Of a stretch of 64,000 nucleotides of DNA, positions 52,520-61,571 are shown one piece after another. The translations under genes and the position numbers were made by a program. The DNA is from VAZQ01 sp963744275 (GTDB lineage Bacteria > Pseudomonadota > Alphaproteobacteria > Rhizobiales > Xanthobacteraceae), in assembly GCA_963744275.1 (NCBI GenBank), contig CAVUSX010000015.1:248001-312000 (forward strand), given 5' to 3'. The notes beneath the pieces are model-generated. The model was given only the letters and a program-made list of their open reading frames with translations. It did not search any database and was not told where the DNA came from. Each line of letters begins with the position of its first letter. Positions within the stretch are counted from its first letter, which is position 1.

Positions 52520-52544
52520 GGAACTTTTTGCTGCGATGGACGTT
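52520..52544 (+). promoter_or_regulatory. EcfG promoter for phyR
   Basis: Plus strand GGAAC-N16-CGTT, an exact consensus match, about 40 bp before the phyR GTG. It is back-to-back with the nepR promoter, separated by 27 bp. Confidence 0.87.
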
Positions 52545-52584
52545 TTGCTGGCTAAGCTGCGATCGTTCAGTTCCTGGAGGGGAC

Positions 52585-53391
52585 GTGTCGAAATCACAAA
52601 TTGTCACCCAAGATTTGCCGTTTCTGCGCCGCTACGCGCGCGCCCTGAGCGGTAGCCAGACATCAGGCGACGCCTATGTGACGACCACGCTCGAGGCCGT
52701 GATCGCCGATCCGTCGATCCTCGACGACGGGGCCGGCCCGCGGGTGGCGCTTTTTCGCCTGTTCACCAAGATATGGAACTCGCTTTCGGTCAACGCGGCG
52801 GCCCTTCCCGAGGAGCCCTTGCGGCCGGGCGAGCAGAAGCTCGGCAATCTCATGCCGATGCCGCGGCAGGCCTTTTTGTTGGTCGCCCTGGAAGGATTCG
52901 ACGAATCCGACGCCGCGCGCGTTCTCGATGTCGACGTCTTGACCTTGCGCCGGCTGATCGAGGAGTCCGGACGGGATCTGGCTGCCCAGATCGCGACCGA
53001 CGTGCTGATCATCGAGGACGAGCCCTTCATCGCCATGGAGCTCGAAGGATTGATCGAAAACCTGGGCCACCGGGTCATCGGCGTGGCCAGCACCCATGGC
53101 GAGGCGGTCGCCCTGATGAAGGACAAGAAACCGGGGCTCATTCTCTCGGACATCCAGCTCGCCGACGGCAGCTCGGGCCTCGATGCCGTGAACGAGCTCT
53201 TGCGCACGTTCGAGGTGCCGGTGATCTTCATCACCGCTTTCCCGGAGCGCTTTCTCACCGGCGAGCGGCCGGAGCCGGCCTTCCTGATCGCCAAGCCGTT
53301 CCAGCCCGCGATGGTCTCGGCCATCGCCAGCCAGGCGCTGTTCTTCGAGCGCAACGCCAAGCGCCACGAGCGGCCGGTGCCGGCGACTTGA
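52585..53391 (+). CDS. phyR: Anti-anti-sigma response regulator PhyR
   Basis: 268 residues. GTG 52585 directly follows TGGAGGGGAC. The N-terminal sigma-like domain (LPFLRRYARALSGSQTSGDAY, MPRQAFLLVALEGFDESDAARVL) mimics EcfG and sequesters NepR when the C-terminal receiver is phosphorylated. The receiver shows VLIIEDEPFIAMELEGLI, the phospho-acceptor Asp in LILSDIQLADGSSG and the KPF switch lysine in LIAKPFQP. A longer upstream frame exists but lies over nepR. Confidence 0.95.
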   Translation: MSKSQIVTQDLPFLRRYARALSGSQTSGDAYVTTTLEAVIADPSILDDGAGPRVALFRLFTKIWNSLSVNAAALPEEPLRPGEQKLGNLMPMPRQAFLLVALEGFDESDAARVLDVDVLTLRRLIEESGRDLAAQIATDVLIIEDEPFIAMELEGLIENLGHRVIGVASTHGEAVALMKDKKPGLILSDIQLADGSSGLDAVNELLRTFEVPVIFITAFPERFLTGERPEPAFLIAKPFQPAMVSAIASQALFFERNAKRHERPVPAT

Positions 53392-53651
53392 CCGCCGGCT
53401 GCGGTTCCTTGCGACCAACTGCCCGTCACGGACCGAACAGGGGCGCAGCCGATCTTCAGACCGACTGCGCCCCATATCGGCCGGCCCGGGAGGAAAAGGC
53501 GGCCGGTCGCCATCCACAATGCACGGTCTGCCGCCGTGGTTCCGGGATTTGATCCCAGGGCCGCGCCGCAGGTTCATGCCGTGGGCGCGGAACACAAGGA
53601 GCGGGTTGCACGTTGATCTCAGCAGGGCGGGCTGTGCTCGCGGAGGGATCG

Positions 53652-53972
53652 ATGCGCTCTCATCCCGCATGCTCCATTGTAATCCTCGGTGCCGCATCGG
53701 CGGCGCTGTGTTTTGCGGTCGCTCTGGTGGTGCCGGCCGGGTTTGTGGCGAAGGGAGCGGATTCCAGTATGGCGCCCGGAATTTCAGACATCGTGAACCG
53801 CGGCTCCAAGGGTGACCGCCTGCGGGTCATCGTGCGCCCCCCCGACGAGGAGCCGTTCGAGGTGCAGGTCCCCCCGGGCTCCAGCCCGAAATCCCTCGAC
53901 GGTTGCGAATCCGCCTTCGGGCCGATGGACCCGTCATCAGCTGCGCGGCGTGCGCAACGCTGCGTGACCTGA
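53652..53972 (+). CDS. Small secreted or membrane-anchored hypothetical protein
   Basis: 106 residues. ATG 53652 follows GGAGGG. N-terminal hydrophobic segment ILGAASAALCFAVALVVPAG is a signal peptide or anchor. The mature part includes SDIVNRGSKGDRLRVIVRPP and a two-cysteine C-terminus (GCESAFGP...RRAQRCVT) that could form a disulfide. Small exported proteins of this style occur in Bradyrhizobium; function unknown. Downstream of phyR on the same strand. Confidence 0.65.
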   Translation: MRSHPACSIVILGAASAALCFAVALVVPAGFVAKGADSSMAPGISDIVNRGSKGDRLRVIVRPPDEEPFEVQVPPGSSPKSLDGCESAFGPMDPSSAARRAQRCVT

Positions 53973-54071
53973 TGCGCGACGGCGGATCCGCCGCGGGGCA
54001 GTCCGCACGTCTGCAGGCGAGCTGCAAGCTGCCAGCAACAATCGCTCTCCAAGCAAATCAAAAGGCGGCCC

Positions 54072-54097
54072 GGAACTTTTGCGGTGCCCGGACGCTT
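54072..54097 (+). promoter_or_regulatory. Candidate EcfG-like promoter
   Basis: GGAAC-N16-CGCTT, one base off the CGTT -10, about 40 bp before the second L,D-transpeptidase start. The match is weaker than the two at the phyR locus. Confidence 0.4.
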
Positions 54098-54135
54098 GTC
54101 ATCGCGGGCACGGTTCAGCGGGACAGAGGCTGGTC

Positions 54136-54933
54136 ATGACAGGCACGAATTTCCAGAGCTCGGTGGGCGCCGTATGGCTCGGCTTGGCGGTCGGGTGTTG
54201 TCCGCTGGTCGCGTCGGGCGCCCCGCTCGCCATGGTCGATCCCGGCCGTCCGGCCACGACCATCTTCGATCAGGCGGTGCGTGATCAGTCGTTCGACGAT
54301 GCGCAGGACGACAGCGCCTTGCCGGCGGAGCTGAGCCGCCAGATGGTCGCCTATCCGACGCAAGAGGCGCCCGGGACGGTCGTCATCGATACGCCCCACA
54401 CGTTCCTCTACTACGTCGTCGGCGGCGGTCGGGCGATCCGCTACGCGATCGGGGTCGGACGCGAGGGCTTCACCTGGTCGGGCGTGCAGAAGGTGTCGCG
54501 CAAGGCGGAATGGCCCGATTGGGTGCCGCCGGCCGAGATGATCCAAAGGCAGCAATATCTTCCGCGCTGGGTCGCCGGAGGTCCGGGCAATCCTTTGGGC
54601 GCGCGCGCCATCTATCTCGGAGATACGGAATATCGCATTCACGGCACCAATGATCCGACGACCATCGGCAAGAAGGTCTCGAGCGGGTGCGTCCGGCTGA
54701 CGAATGAAGACGTCATCGATCTCTACGGCCGCATCGGCCTCGGCGCCAAGGTGGTCGTGCTTGCGGACGCTCACGGCCCGGAGCCCAGGATCGCCGGAGC
54801 GTTTCGTCCCAGAGCGTCTCGCCGCGAGCCCAGCCGTCGACTTGGTCGAGCCGGCGAGCATCCACCGAAACCGGTCCCGTCGCCACCGCCTTTGGCTTAT
54901 ATTGAGGGGGGACGAACGGACACGAATTCATGA
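54136..54933 (+). CDS. L,D-transpeptidase (YkuD family)
   Basis: 265 residues. Start ATG 54136 (AGAGG upstream). Signal AVWLGLAVGCCPLVASGAPLA. YkuD domain at residues 80-210: GTVVIDTPHTFLYYVVGGG, the EWPDWVPPAEMIQRQ loop typical of the ErfK/YbiS group, and the catalytic RIHGTNDPTTIGKKVSSGCVRL with His and Cys. The C-terminal tail is Arg/Pro-rich. It cross-links peptidoglycan in the periplasm. The stop overlaps the next start by 4 bp. Confidence 0.92.
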   Translation: MTGTNFQSSVGAVWLGLAVGCCPLVASGAPLAMVDPGRPATTIFDQAVRDQSFDDAQDDSALPAELSRQMVAYPTQEAPGTVVIDTPHTFLYYVVGGGRAIRYAIGVGREGFTWSGVQKVSRKAEWPDWVPPAEMIQRQQYLPRWVAGGPGNPLGARAIYLGDTEYRIHGTNDPTTIGKKVSSGCVRLTNEDVIDLYGRIGLGAKVVVLADAHGPEPRIAGAFRPRASRREPSRRLGRAGEHPPKPVPSPPPLAYIEGGRTDTNS

Positions 54934-56540
54934 CCTCGGTTCAACCTCGGCCGTGCGATGACGGCGCCGACACCGCCGGTGGCTCGCCGCCGGAGGAGGC
55001 GCGTCCGCTTTTTTTCCCCGATCCCGAGTTGATTTGCATCGCCCTCGAAGCCGGTCATATCGGGGTTTGGACCTGGGACATCGCGTCCAACCGGGCGACC
55101 TGGTCGAGCAACGTCGAGGAAATTTGCGGCCTCCCCAAGGGCGGCTTGGATGACAACGGGATGATCTTCGAGAATACGGTTCATCCCGAGGACAAGCCCG
55201 CGGTGACCGCCGCCATGCAGGACACGTTGCGCACACGCACTGCGCGCCGGGTGCAATATCGGCTCCTGCCCAGACCGGGCGCCAGCGAGCGCTGGATGGA
55301 AACTCTGGCCACCGTCATGGTCGACAGCGCGGGCGTGCCGGTCAAGCTGCTCGGCATCTGCCGCGACGTGACCGACCGTGCCCGCATGCATCACGAGCTG
55401 CGTGTTCGCGCCAACCAGCAGGCAGCCGTGGCCCGGCTCGGCGCCCAGGCCCTGACCGAGCTCGGCCTGCAACGTTTTTTCGACAATTCGGTCGAGATCA
55501 TCGCCGAGACGCTCGATGTCGAATTGGTCAAGATCCTCGAGCTGGTGCCCGGGGACGCCGAGCTTCTGCTGCGGGCGGGGACCGGATGGACGCCGGGGCT
55601 GGTCGGGACCGCGCTGGTGACGACCGACCGCAACTCGCAAGCCGGCTTCACCCTCGCCGCGGGGGGCCCGGTGATCGTCGAGAACCTGGCCACGGAAGCG
55701 AGATTTGTCGGACACCCGCTGCTGCATCAGCACGGCGTCGTCAGCGGGCTCACCATCCCGATCGCCGGTCGGGACGGGCGCACCTATGGGGTGCTCGGCG
55801 TGCACACCACCAGACGGCGGACCTTCAGCGAGAACGACGTCTCGTTCCTCGCCGCGGTCGCCAACATGATCGCGGGAGCGATCCAGCGCCGCCAGCTGGA
55901 TCAACGTCACGAGCTGATGATCCGCGAATTGCGTCACCGATCCGGCAATCTGTTCGCGCAGCTGTTGGCGCTGTTCTCGCAGACCGCCAAGAGCTCGAAG
56001 AACATGGCCGAATTGGTGCCCAAGTTCGAGGCCCGGGTCCTGGCCCTGGCGAATGCGCACCGGCTCATCACCGAGAGCGGCTGGAGGTCGGCCTCGTTGA
56101 TGGAGATTCTCAATCCGCTGCTGGGGCCGTATCTCGACCGCGTATCGCTCGCCGGTCCCGACGTCTTCCTCGAGCCCGATCCCACCTTCGGGCTGAGCGC
56201 CGCGGTGCATGAGCTCGCCACCAATGCCAGCAAATACGGTAGCCTTTCGACGCGGCTGGGCCGGGTCGAGGTGAGCTGGTCGGTGCAGCGAACCGAGCAG
56301 GGATTGACCTTGCTGTTCGATTGGAAGGAGCGAAACGGCCCCCCGCACAAGCGCAATCGACGCCCCGGCTTCGGCTCCAAGCTCATTCACACGGTGATCG
56401 AGCGCCAGCTCAACGGCAAGGTGCTGCAGTCCTTCGGACCGAAAGGCCTGGAGGCCGAGCTCACAATTCCGCTGACCCACGAGCGCTGGCCGGGCGCTGC
56501 CGTCCCTTCGTCGTCCGACCAGCCGCAGGCATTGGTCTAA
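54930..56540 (+). CDS. PAS-GAF HWE/HisKA_2-type sensor histidine kinase, candidate PhyR kinase
   Basis: 536 residues. Domains in order: PAS (about 35-150; ALEAGHIGVWTWDIASNRATW ends in a PAC-like GICRDVTDRARMH), GAF (about 165-330; VSGLTIPIAGRDGRTYGVLG), DHp with the His of MIRELRHRSGNLFAQL, then an HWE-like ATPase with HELATNASKYGSLS (N-box) and NRRPGFGSKLI. No membrane segment, so cytoplasmic. HWE/HisKA_2 kinases are the class that phosphorylates PhyR, and this gene lies 1.5 kb from phyR. Its start overlaps the transpeptidase stop by 4 bp. Confidence 0.9.
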   Translation: MTSVQPRPCDDGADTAGGSPPEEARPLFFPDPELICIALEAGHIGVWTWDIASNRATWSSNVEEICGLPKGGLDDNGMIFENTVHPEDKPAVTAAMQDTLRTRTARRVQYRLLPRPGASERWMETLATVMVDSAGVPVKLLGICRDVTDRARMHHELRVRANQQAAVARLGAQALTELGLQRFFDNSVEIIAETLDVELVKILELVPGDAELLLRAGTGWTPGLVGTALVTTDRNSQAGFTLAAGGPVIVENLATEARFVGHPLLHQHGVVSGLTIPIAGRDGRTYGVLGVHTTRRRTFSENDVSFLAAVANMIAGAIQRRQLDQRHELMIRELRHRSGNLFAQLLALFSQTAKSSKNMAELVPKFEARVLALANAHRLITESGWRSASLMEILNPLLGPYLDRVSLAGPDVFLEPDPTFGLSAAVHELATNASKYGSLSTRLGRVEVSWSVQRTEQGLTLLFDWKERNGPPHKRNRRPGFGSKLIHTVIERQLNGKVLQSFGPKGLEAELTIPLTHERWPGAAVPSSSDQPQALV

Positions 56541-56581
56541 GCCATGCGCGGGTGGGCCGGCTCGGCCGGCGCCCAAGCGCC

Positions 56582-57544
56582 CTACGACGCCACCTCATAG
56601 TTGAACGCAAAGTCCGCCGGCGGTGTCGGCCCCCAGACGTAGAAGGAATCCTCGCCCGGATGATCGGCTGCCTTCCAATCGTGATCGACCGGAATGTAGT
56701 CGATATCGGATGAGTACTCCGCATAGCTTCCCCACGGATCGCGCACGTAGTGGAAGTAGTTCGATCCGAGCACGTGGCGGCCCAGGCCCCAGCCGGCGGC
56801 GAAACCCTTGTCCGCCATCTGCATGGCGCCGATGCCGATGTCGTTGATCGAGGGGACGTCCCAGCTCAGGTGATGGAGTCCCGGTCCGTCCGACTTCACG
56901 AACGCGATCATGTGATGATCGCTGCCGTGGATGCCGTGCATGAACGCGATCATGTCGCCGGAGCGGTCGGAGAGCCGCAGCCCCAGCACCTCGCCGTAGA
57001 ACCGGATGGCTTGCGGAATGTCGCGGGTGAAGACCAGCATGTGGGCGAGCCGGCGCGGCCGCACCATGTGAGCCCGGCTGCGGCTGGGGGCGCCCTGCAC
57101 GCCCGGGCCGGCCGAGGCGTTGTCGAAGGACGACTTCACGCTCGGCGAGGTTTTCTCCGCCACCCTGATCTCGATCGCGGTTCCGTCGGGATCGCGGACC
57201 CAGATGCCGTTCAATTCGAGCCCGGCCGGCGGGTCGAGGCGATCGATCCGCAAGCGCTCGAGCCGCTCGCGAAAGCGCGGCAGGTCCTCCTCGAACGCGC
57301 CGAAGGAGATGAATTGCAGCTTCTTGCGCGGCCCTTCCACCACCGAGCCCCAGCGGTGCGGATGGCCGTGGGTGTGGATGTCGAGAGCGCCGCCGGCTTC
57401 GCGCACGTCGAGGCCGAAGGAGGCATAGAATTTTTGCCCGGCCGTGAGGTCGGGCACCGCGAAATTGAACCGGTCGAGCGAGTGGACCCCGAGCTCTCCG
57501 GGACGGCGACGCACCGGCTGCGCGAGCGGACAAATCTGGGTCAT
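56582..57544 (-). CDS. Extradiol (VOC) ring-cleavage dioxygenase
   Basis: 320 residues, two VOC domains. The C-terminal domain carries the iron triad: RRLAHMLVFTRDIPQAIRFY (His), GLHHLSWDV (His) and YAEYSSDID (Glu). VRDPDGTAIEIRVAEK ends the first domain, as in 2,3-dihydroxybiphenyl/catechol extradiol enzymes. It converges on the histidine kinase gene with a 41-bp gap and is the last gene of the second aromatic cluster. Confidence 0.87.
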   Translation of the reverse strand: MTQICPLAQPVRRRPGELGVHSLDRFNFAVPDLTAGQKFYASFGLDVREAGGALDIHTHGHPHRWGSVVEGPRKKLQFISFGAFEEDLPRFRERLERLRIDRLDPPAGLELNGIWVRDPDGTAIEIRVAEKTSPSVKSSFDNASAGPGVQGAPSRSRAHMVRPRRLAHMLVFTRDIPQAIRFYGEVLGLRLSDRSGDMIAFMHGIHGSDHHMIAFVKSDGPGLHHLSWDVPSINDIGIGAMQMADKGFAAGWGLGRHVLGSNYFHYVRDPWGSYAEYSSDIDYIPVDHDWKAADHPGEDSFYVWGPTPPADFAFNYEVAS

Positions 57545-57642
57545 GACGGGCCTCGTTGCGCGCGGGTTGCGGGATCACCCGGCCGCGCCGGGAATTCGGG
57601 TTACGGCGCCGGCGCGGACGACATGATACTAATATTATGAGA

Positions 57643-58593
57643 TCAGGCGAATTGCGGAAAGAGCGCCAGCGCGTTGGCGCGGTCGATGGCGCCGCGCTCG
57701 AGCCCCGCAGGGAGAGCTGCGCTCGCGGTGGCCTGGAACGCCGCGGCCACCACTGCGGCGTTGGCGAACGGCCAGTCGGTGCCGAACACGACCTGCTCGG
57801 GCCGCGCGACGCCGGCCAAGCATGCCATCGTTTCGGGCGTCGGGCACAAGGCGGTGTCGTACCAGAAGTGCGCCAGGCGGGCGAAAATCTGCTCGGGCGC
57901 AATGCGCGGCAGCCGCGGATCGATCATCGGCGATACCGACAGCCGCCAGGCGAAATAGGGCACCAGGCCGCCCGCGTGAGCCAGCACGAAGCGGATGCGC
58001 GGAAATCTCTCGGTCGCGCCGCTGAATACGAGATTGACCGCGGCCCGCGTGGTGTCGAACAGGTATTCCATCATGAAGCCCGGCCACGGCAGCTCGACCT
58101 TGCGGCTGGAGGGATGAAAGGCCGGATGGACGAAGACCACCGCTTGGCGCCGATCGAGCTCCTCCATGAGCGGATCGAAATACGGATCGCCGAGAAACCT
58201 CTCGCCATAGCTCGCGAACAGGCACACGCCCTGATGCTTGAGCACATCGAGCGCACGGCCGACCTCCGCCAAGGCGTCGCCGATGTCCCACATCGGCACC
58301 ACCGCGAAGGCGCCGAACCGCTTGGGCCAGCGCGCCATGAGCTCGGCCGCATAATCGTTGCAGCGGCGCGCCAGCGCGAGCGCGAGGACCGGGTCGCCGA
58401 ATTGAACGCCCGGTTGCGCGAGCGAGGTGAGGGCGACCTCGATCGAATGGGCATCCATCAATTCGAGCGCCCGCTGCGGCGACCAATCCGGATAGCGCCC
58501 GATCTGCGGCCCGGTGCCGGCCTCATAGACGGCATCCTGATAGAATTTCGGAATGAGATGGAAATGAAGATCGATCCGGCGCGCCGACGTCAT
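57643..58593 (-). CDS. Amidohydrolase-2 family metal-dependent hydrolase/decarboxylase
   Basis: 316 residues, ACMSD-like TIM barrel. Metal ligands: IDLHFHLIP at the N-terminus, VVFVHPAFHP, FVLAHAGGLVPY and VVFGTDWPFAN. Members of this family hydrolyse or decarboxylate aromatic acids and lactones, for example gamma-resorcylate or ACMS-type substrates. Second of two amidohydrolases in tandem, 35 bp after its neighbour. Confidence 0.88.
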   Translation of the reverse strand: MTSARRIDLHFHLIPKFYQDAVYEAGTGPQIGRYPDWSPQRALELMDAHSIEVALTSLAQPGVQFGDPVLALALARRCNDYAAELMARWPKRFGAFAVVPMWDIGDALAEVGRALDVLKHQGVCLFASYGERFLGDPYFDPLMEELDRRQAVVFVHPAFHPSSRKVELPWPGFMMEYLFDTTRAAVNLVFSGATERFPRIRFVLAHAGGLVPYFAWRLSVSPMIDPRLPRIAPEQIFARLAHFWYDTALCPTPETMACLAGVARPEQVVFGTDWPFANAAVVAAAFQATASAALPAGLERGAIDRANALALFPQFA

Positions 58594-58628
58594 GCAGCTC
58601 TCACGGGTTCACGGACTTCGTCGCCGCC

Positions 58629-59645
58629 TCACTTCGCCGGAGCGAGCCCGAACATGCGCTCCGCATTGCCATGGCAGATGCGCTGCGCATCGGCTGCCGG
58701 CAGCCCGAGCAACTCCAGGACCGCGATGGTCGAGCGGATGTAGCCCGGCCCCTTCTCCTTGTCGAACGGGCAATCGGAGGCAAACAGCACGTGCCCGGCG
58801 CCGAAGAAGTCGAGACCGCAGACGGTGGCGGCGCGCGCGCCTTCGACCGCGGTGTCGCCGTAGAAATCCTTGAAATAGTCGTAGGGACGCTTCTTCAAAT
58901 TTTTCAAGAGCGCCCCGTAGTCCTCGTCCGAGGTGCGCGCGCCCAGCTGATCGAAGCTGTGGGCCACCCGGCCCTCGAGATACGGAATGACGCCGCCCAG
59001 GTGGTGGGCGATCACCTTGAGGTCCGGATAGCGGTCCATGATCCCGGAGAACACCAGGCGCGCGAGCGTCACCCCGGTCTCGTAGGGCCAGCCCAGCACG
59101 CTGCAGATCTCGTATTTGGAATGCTTCTCGGTCGGGTAATCCGGCATGTCGCGGGTGCGCGCGGGATGCAGCAGGATCGGCTTGCCGGACTTGGCGATGA
59201 CCTCGAAGACGGGCCAGAACTGCGGCTCGTCGAGCGCGGTGCCGTTGACATTGGTGGCGAGCTGGATGGCGTTGGCGCCGTTGCGCAGCGCCCGCTCGGC
59301 CTCCTTGACGGCCGCCTCCGGCACGTTCATCGGCAGCAATGCAGAGTAGCCCACGAAGCGGTCGGGATGCTTGGTGACGATCTCGGCCAAGCCGTCATTG
59401 CCGATGCGGGCCATCTCGGGCGACTTGTCGGGCCCCCACAACCGCTCCACCGGCGGCAATCCGAGCGAGAGGACCTGGGAATAATCGTCGAACAGCTCGA
59501 CCACGCGGCGCCGTTCATCGAGATTGGACAGCGCCGGAATGCCGCGCACGCGCTTGCCCAGGTCCTTGGCGCCGGCCGGGGTCTCCAGCAAGGCCTCGTA
59601 ATAACGCTTCGGAAAGAAATGATTGTAGGCATCGATGTAACGCAC
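58629..59645 (-). CDS. Amidohydrolase-2 family metal-dependent hydrolase/decarboxylase
   Basis: 338 residues. The N-terminal metal motif departs from the usual D-x-H-x-H: RYIDAYNHFFP has Asn-His-Phe. Downstream landmarks are PILLHPARTRDMPDYP, KVIAHHLGGVIPYLEGR and VLFASDCPFDKEKG. This layout occurs in decarboxylase-type members. Same strand, same operon as the neighbour; only 39 bp from the class II aldolase gene. Confidence 0.87.
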   Translation of the reverse strand: MRYIDAYNHFFPKRYYEALLETPAGAKDLGKRVRGIPALSNLDERRRVVELFDDYSQVLSLGLPPVERLWGPDKSPEMARIGNDGLAEIVTKHPDRFVGYSALLPMNVPEAAVKEAERALRNGANAIQLATNVNGTALDEPQFWPVFEVIAKSGKPILLHPARTRDMPDYPTEKHSKYEICSVLGWPYETGVTLARLVFSGIMDRYPDLKVIAHHLGGVIPYLEGRVAHSFDQLGARTSDEDYGALLKNLKKRPYDYFKDFYGDTAVEGARAATVCGLDFFGAGHVLFASDCPFDKEKGPGYIRSTIAVLELLGLPAADAQRICHGNAERMFGLAPAK

Positions 59646-59684
59646 GAATGGCTCTCCTTTGGAATTTGATGATTGCAGCCGTGA

Positions 59685-60440
59685 CTATTCCGGCGGCATC
59701 TCGTAGGTCGTCACCTGGGTGGGTGGCTTGAGCTCGCCGCCACAATGGGCACAAGCCCAGCGCCGCACCAGATAATTGAATACGTTGGTGTGCAGGTCGC
59801 CGCGATTGGCGCGCCCGCTCTTCTTCTCGAGATCCGCGCCCTCGGCCAAGAGCTTGGGGCCGCCGGCGGCCTCGGCCAGGAGCTGCACCCGGCAGGCCCG
59901 CTCCAGCTTCAAGGCGAGCCAGACCGCCTCCTCGATGCAATGGCCCGCCGTCACGATGCCGTGGTTGCGCAGGATCAAGGCCGGACGCTCGCCCAGGCAG
60001 CGGGCGACCGCCCGGCCGCGCTCCTGGCTGATGATGAGATCGGTGGTCTCGGAAAAGATCGGCACCCCGCCGGCGCCGAACACCGAGCCGTCGTTGCCCA
60101 CCGGCAGCAGCGGCCGCCCCAGCGACGAGAACGCGACCGCATGGGTGGCGTGGGTGTGGATCACCGAATGGATGTCCGGGCGCGCGCGCAGCACCTCGGA
60201 ATGAATGTAGACCTCGTTGTGGCGCGGCATGGTGCCGCCGATCTTGCGGCCTTCGAGATCGACCGTGATGATGTTCTCCGGCGACATCTCGTCGAGCCCG
60301 ATGCCGGCCGGCTTCATCAGGAAGCGCTCGCTGTCGGCCGGCAGCCGCACCGTGATGTGGCCCGCCACATAGTCGCCCTGGTCCTCGCCGACCAGCACCC
60401 GGCCCGCATTGGTGAGCGTCTCCCGCAGCTGATCGGTCAT
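59685..60440 (-). CDS. Class II aldolase/adducin family protein
   Basis: 251 residues. Zinc site IHSVIHTHATHAVAFSS and RNHGIVTAGH, plus GGTMPRHNEVYIHSEVLR. Members include L-fuculose-phosphate-type aldolases and aromatic decarboxylases such as 3,4-dihydroxyphthalate 2-decarboxylase; the latter suits this cluster, by inference. The C-terminal WACAHCGGELKPP adds a Cys-x-x-Cys not usual in the family. Confidence 0.85.
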   Translation of the reverse strand: MTDQLRETLTNAGRVLVGEDQGDYVAGHITVRLPADSERFLMKPAGIGLDEMSPENIITVDLEGRKIGGTMPRHNEVYIHSEVLRARPDIHSVIHTHATHAVAFSSLGRPLLPVGNDGSVFGAGGVPIFSETTDLIISQERGRAVARCLGERPALILRNHGIVTAGHCIEEAVWLALKLERACRVQLLAEAAGGPKLLAEGADLEKKSGRANRGDLHTNVFNYLVRRWACAHCGGELKPPTQVTTYEMPPE

Positions 60441-60459
60441 GGTCCCTCCCCCTTCTTGC

Positions 60460-60553
60460 TGTCATGCCCGCAGGGCATCCAGTAATCGCTGACATCGAAA
60501 GTCAATTGTGGGCCCCGCGCTTACTGGATCGTCCGCTCTCGCGGACGACGACA
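60460..60553. repeat. Composite palindromic repeat
   Basis: ATCCAGTAA (about 60478) and TTACTGGAT (about 60521) are inverted; outside lie GCCCGCAGGGC and a GTCCGC-TCTC-GCGGAC hairpin (60531-60546). TACTGGATCGTCCG-type elements are dispersed in Bradyrhizobium genomes. Located between the cupin stop and the aldolase start. Confidence 0.7.
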
Positions 60554-60587
60554 CCGGAGAGTTTGTCGTGTTGACGGCTTGGCCCGC

Positions 60588-61505
60588 TCAATGGGTCGCG
60601 GTCCGCGCCAAGCCGAGCTTGGCCAGGAGCGGCGCGTCCGACACGCGCAGCAGGGTCGTATCGCGCGGCGCATCGACGGCATGCTGGTGCCAGCACGGCA
60701 CCGCGATCACATCCCCGGGCCCGAGCGTTTCGGTGAGTCCGCCCTCGGCGGTGAAACGGGCCTCGCCGCTGATCACCGCATAGATATTGTTGGTGGTGGT
60801 CTTGGCGACATCCACATGGGAGCCGGCGGGCTGCCGCATGAGATGCAGCGCGATGGTCGGCATCACGCCCTTGGCGATCTCGACCAGCTTGGCGTCGCTG
60901 CCGCTTCCCAGCGCCTGCGCGCAGGGGATGCGAAACGGGCTCGCGCCGCTCTCCCGGACCGGCTCGAGACCGCCGGCGGGATATTGCTCGAAGAACATCG
61001 CCTCGCAGAGCTGCACGAACGGGATATCGAGGAAGTCGATCCAGAAGCTGGTGCGGTCGGTCTCGTTGACGTGGCCGTGCCAGCTCCAGGAGGGGGTGAG
61101 CACAACGTCGCCCGGCATCATGTCGACCCGCGCGCCGTTCACCACCGTGTAGGTGCCGGGCTTCGCCTCCAGCACCAGCCGCAACGCCGCCGGCGTATGA
61201 CGATGGGTGCGCGCCGTCTCGCCGCCCTTCACGCACTGATAGGCAGCCACCAGATTGCGGGTGGTGGCGTAGAGGTTTCCTTCGATCGGATTGACCATGA
61301 TCAGGTTACGCCGCTCCGCCTGCTCGACCGGAACGAACTCGCTCGCCTGGTCGAGCGCCGCCCGCGCCGCCGCGAACCGCCAGACTGCCGGCTTGAACTT
61401 CGGTTGCGGGACCGGCCACATGGAGGGCTCGGGCCGTGCCCAGCCGGGCGAGAACCGTAATCGTCCGAGCTCGGAATAATAGGGGGCGAGCGTGTCGTGC
61501 TTCAT
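60588..61505 (-). CDS. Gentisate 1,2-dioxygenase-like bicupin
   Basis: 305 residues, two cupin domains. First domain: ETARTHRHTPAALRLVLEA with two metal histidines and LTPSWSWHGHVNETD with the third, matching gentisate/1-hydroxy-2-naphthoate dioxygenases. Second domain: IYAVISGEARFTAEGG and IAVPCWHQHAVDAP. Ring cleavage of a hydroxy-aromatic acid to a pyruvate-type product is expected. It lies 66 bp downstream of the flavin hydroxylase, which could supply its substrate. Confidence 0.87.
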   Translation of the reverse strand: MKHDTLAPYYSELGRLRFSPGWARPEPSMWPVPQPKFKPAVWRFAAARAALDQASEFVPVEQAERRNLIMVNPIEGNLYATTRNLVAAYQCVKGGETARTHRHTPAALRLVLEAKPGTYTVVNGARVDMMPGDVVLTPSWSWHGHVNETDRTSFWIDFLDIPFVQLCEAMFFEQYPAGGLEPVRESGASPFRIPCAQALGSGSDAKLVEIAKGVMPTIALHLMRQPAGSHVDVAKTTTNNIYAVISGEARFTAEGGLTETLGPGDVIAVPCWHQHAVDAPRDTTLLRVSDAPLLAKLGLARTATH

Positions 61506-61571
61506 GACGTGGTTCTCCCGGGCGGGCCGCCAGGACTCGTTCTCGTCGAGCAGGACTCGTTCTAGCTCGCT

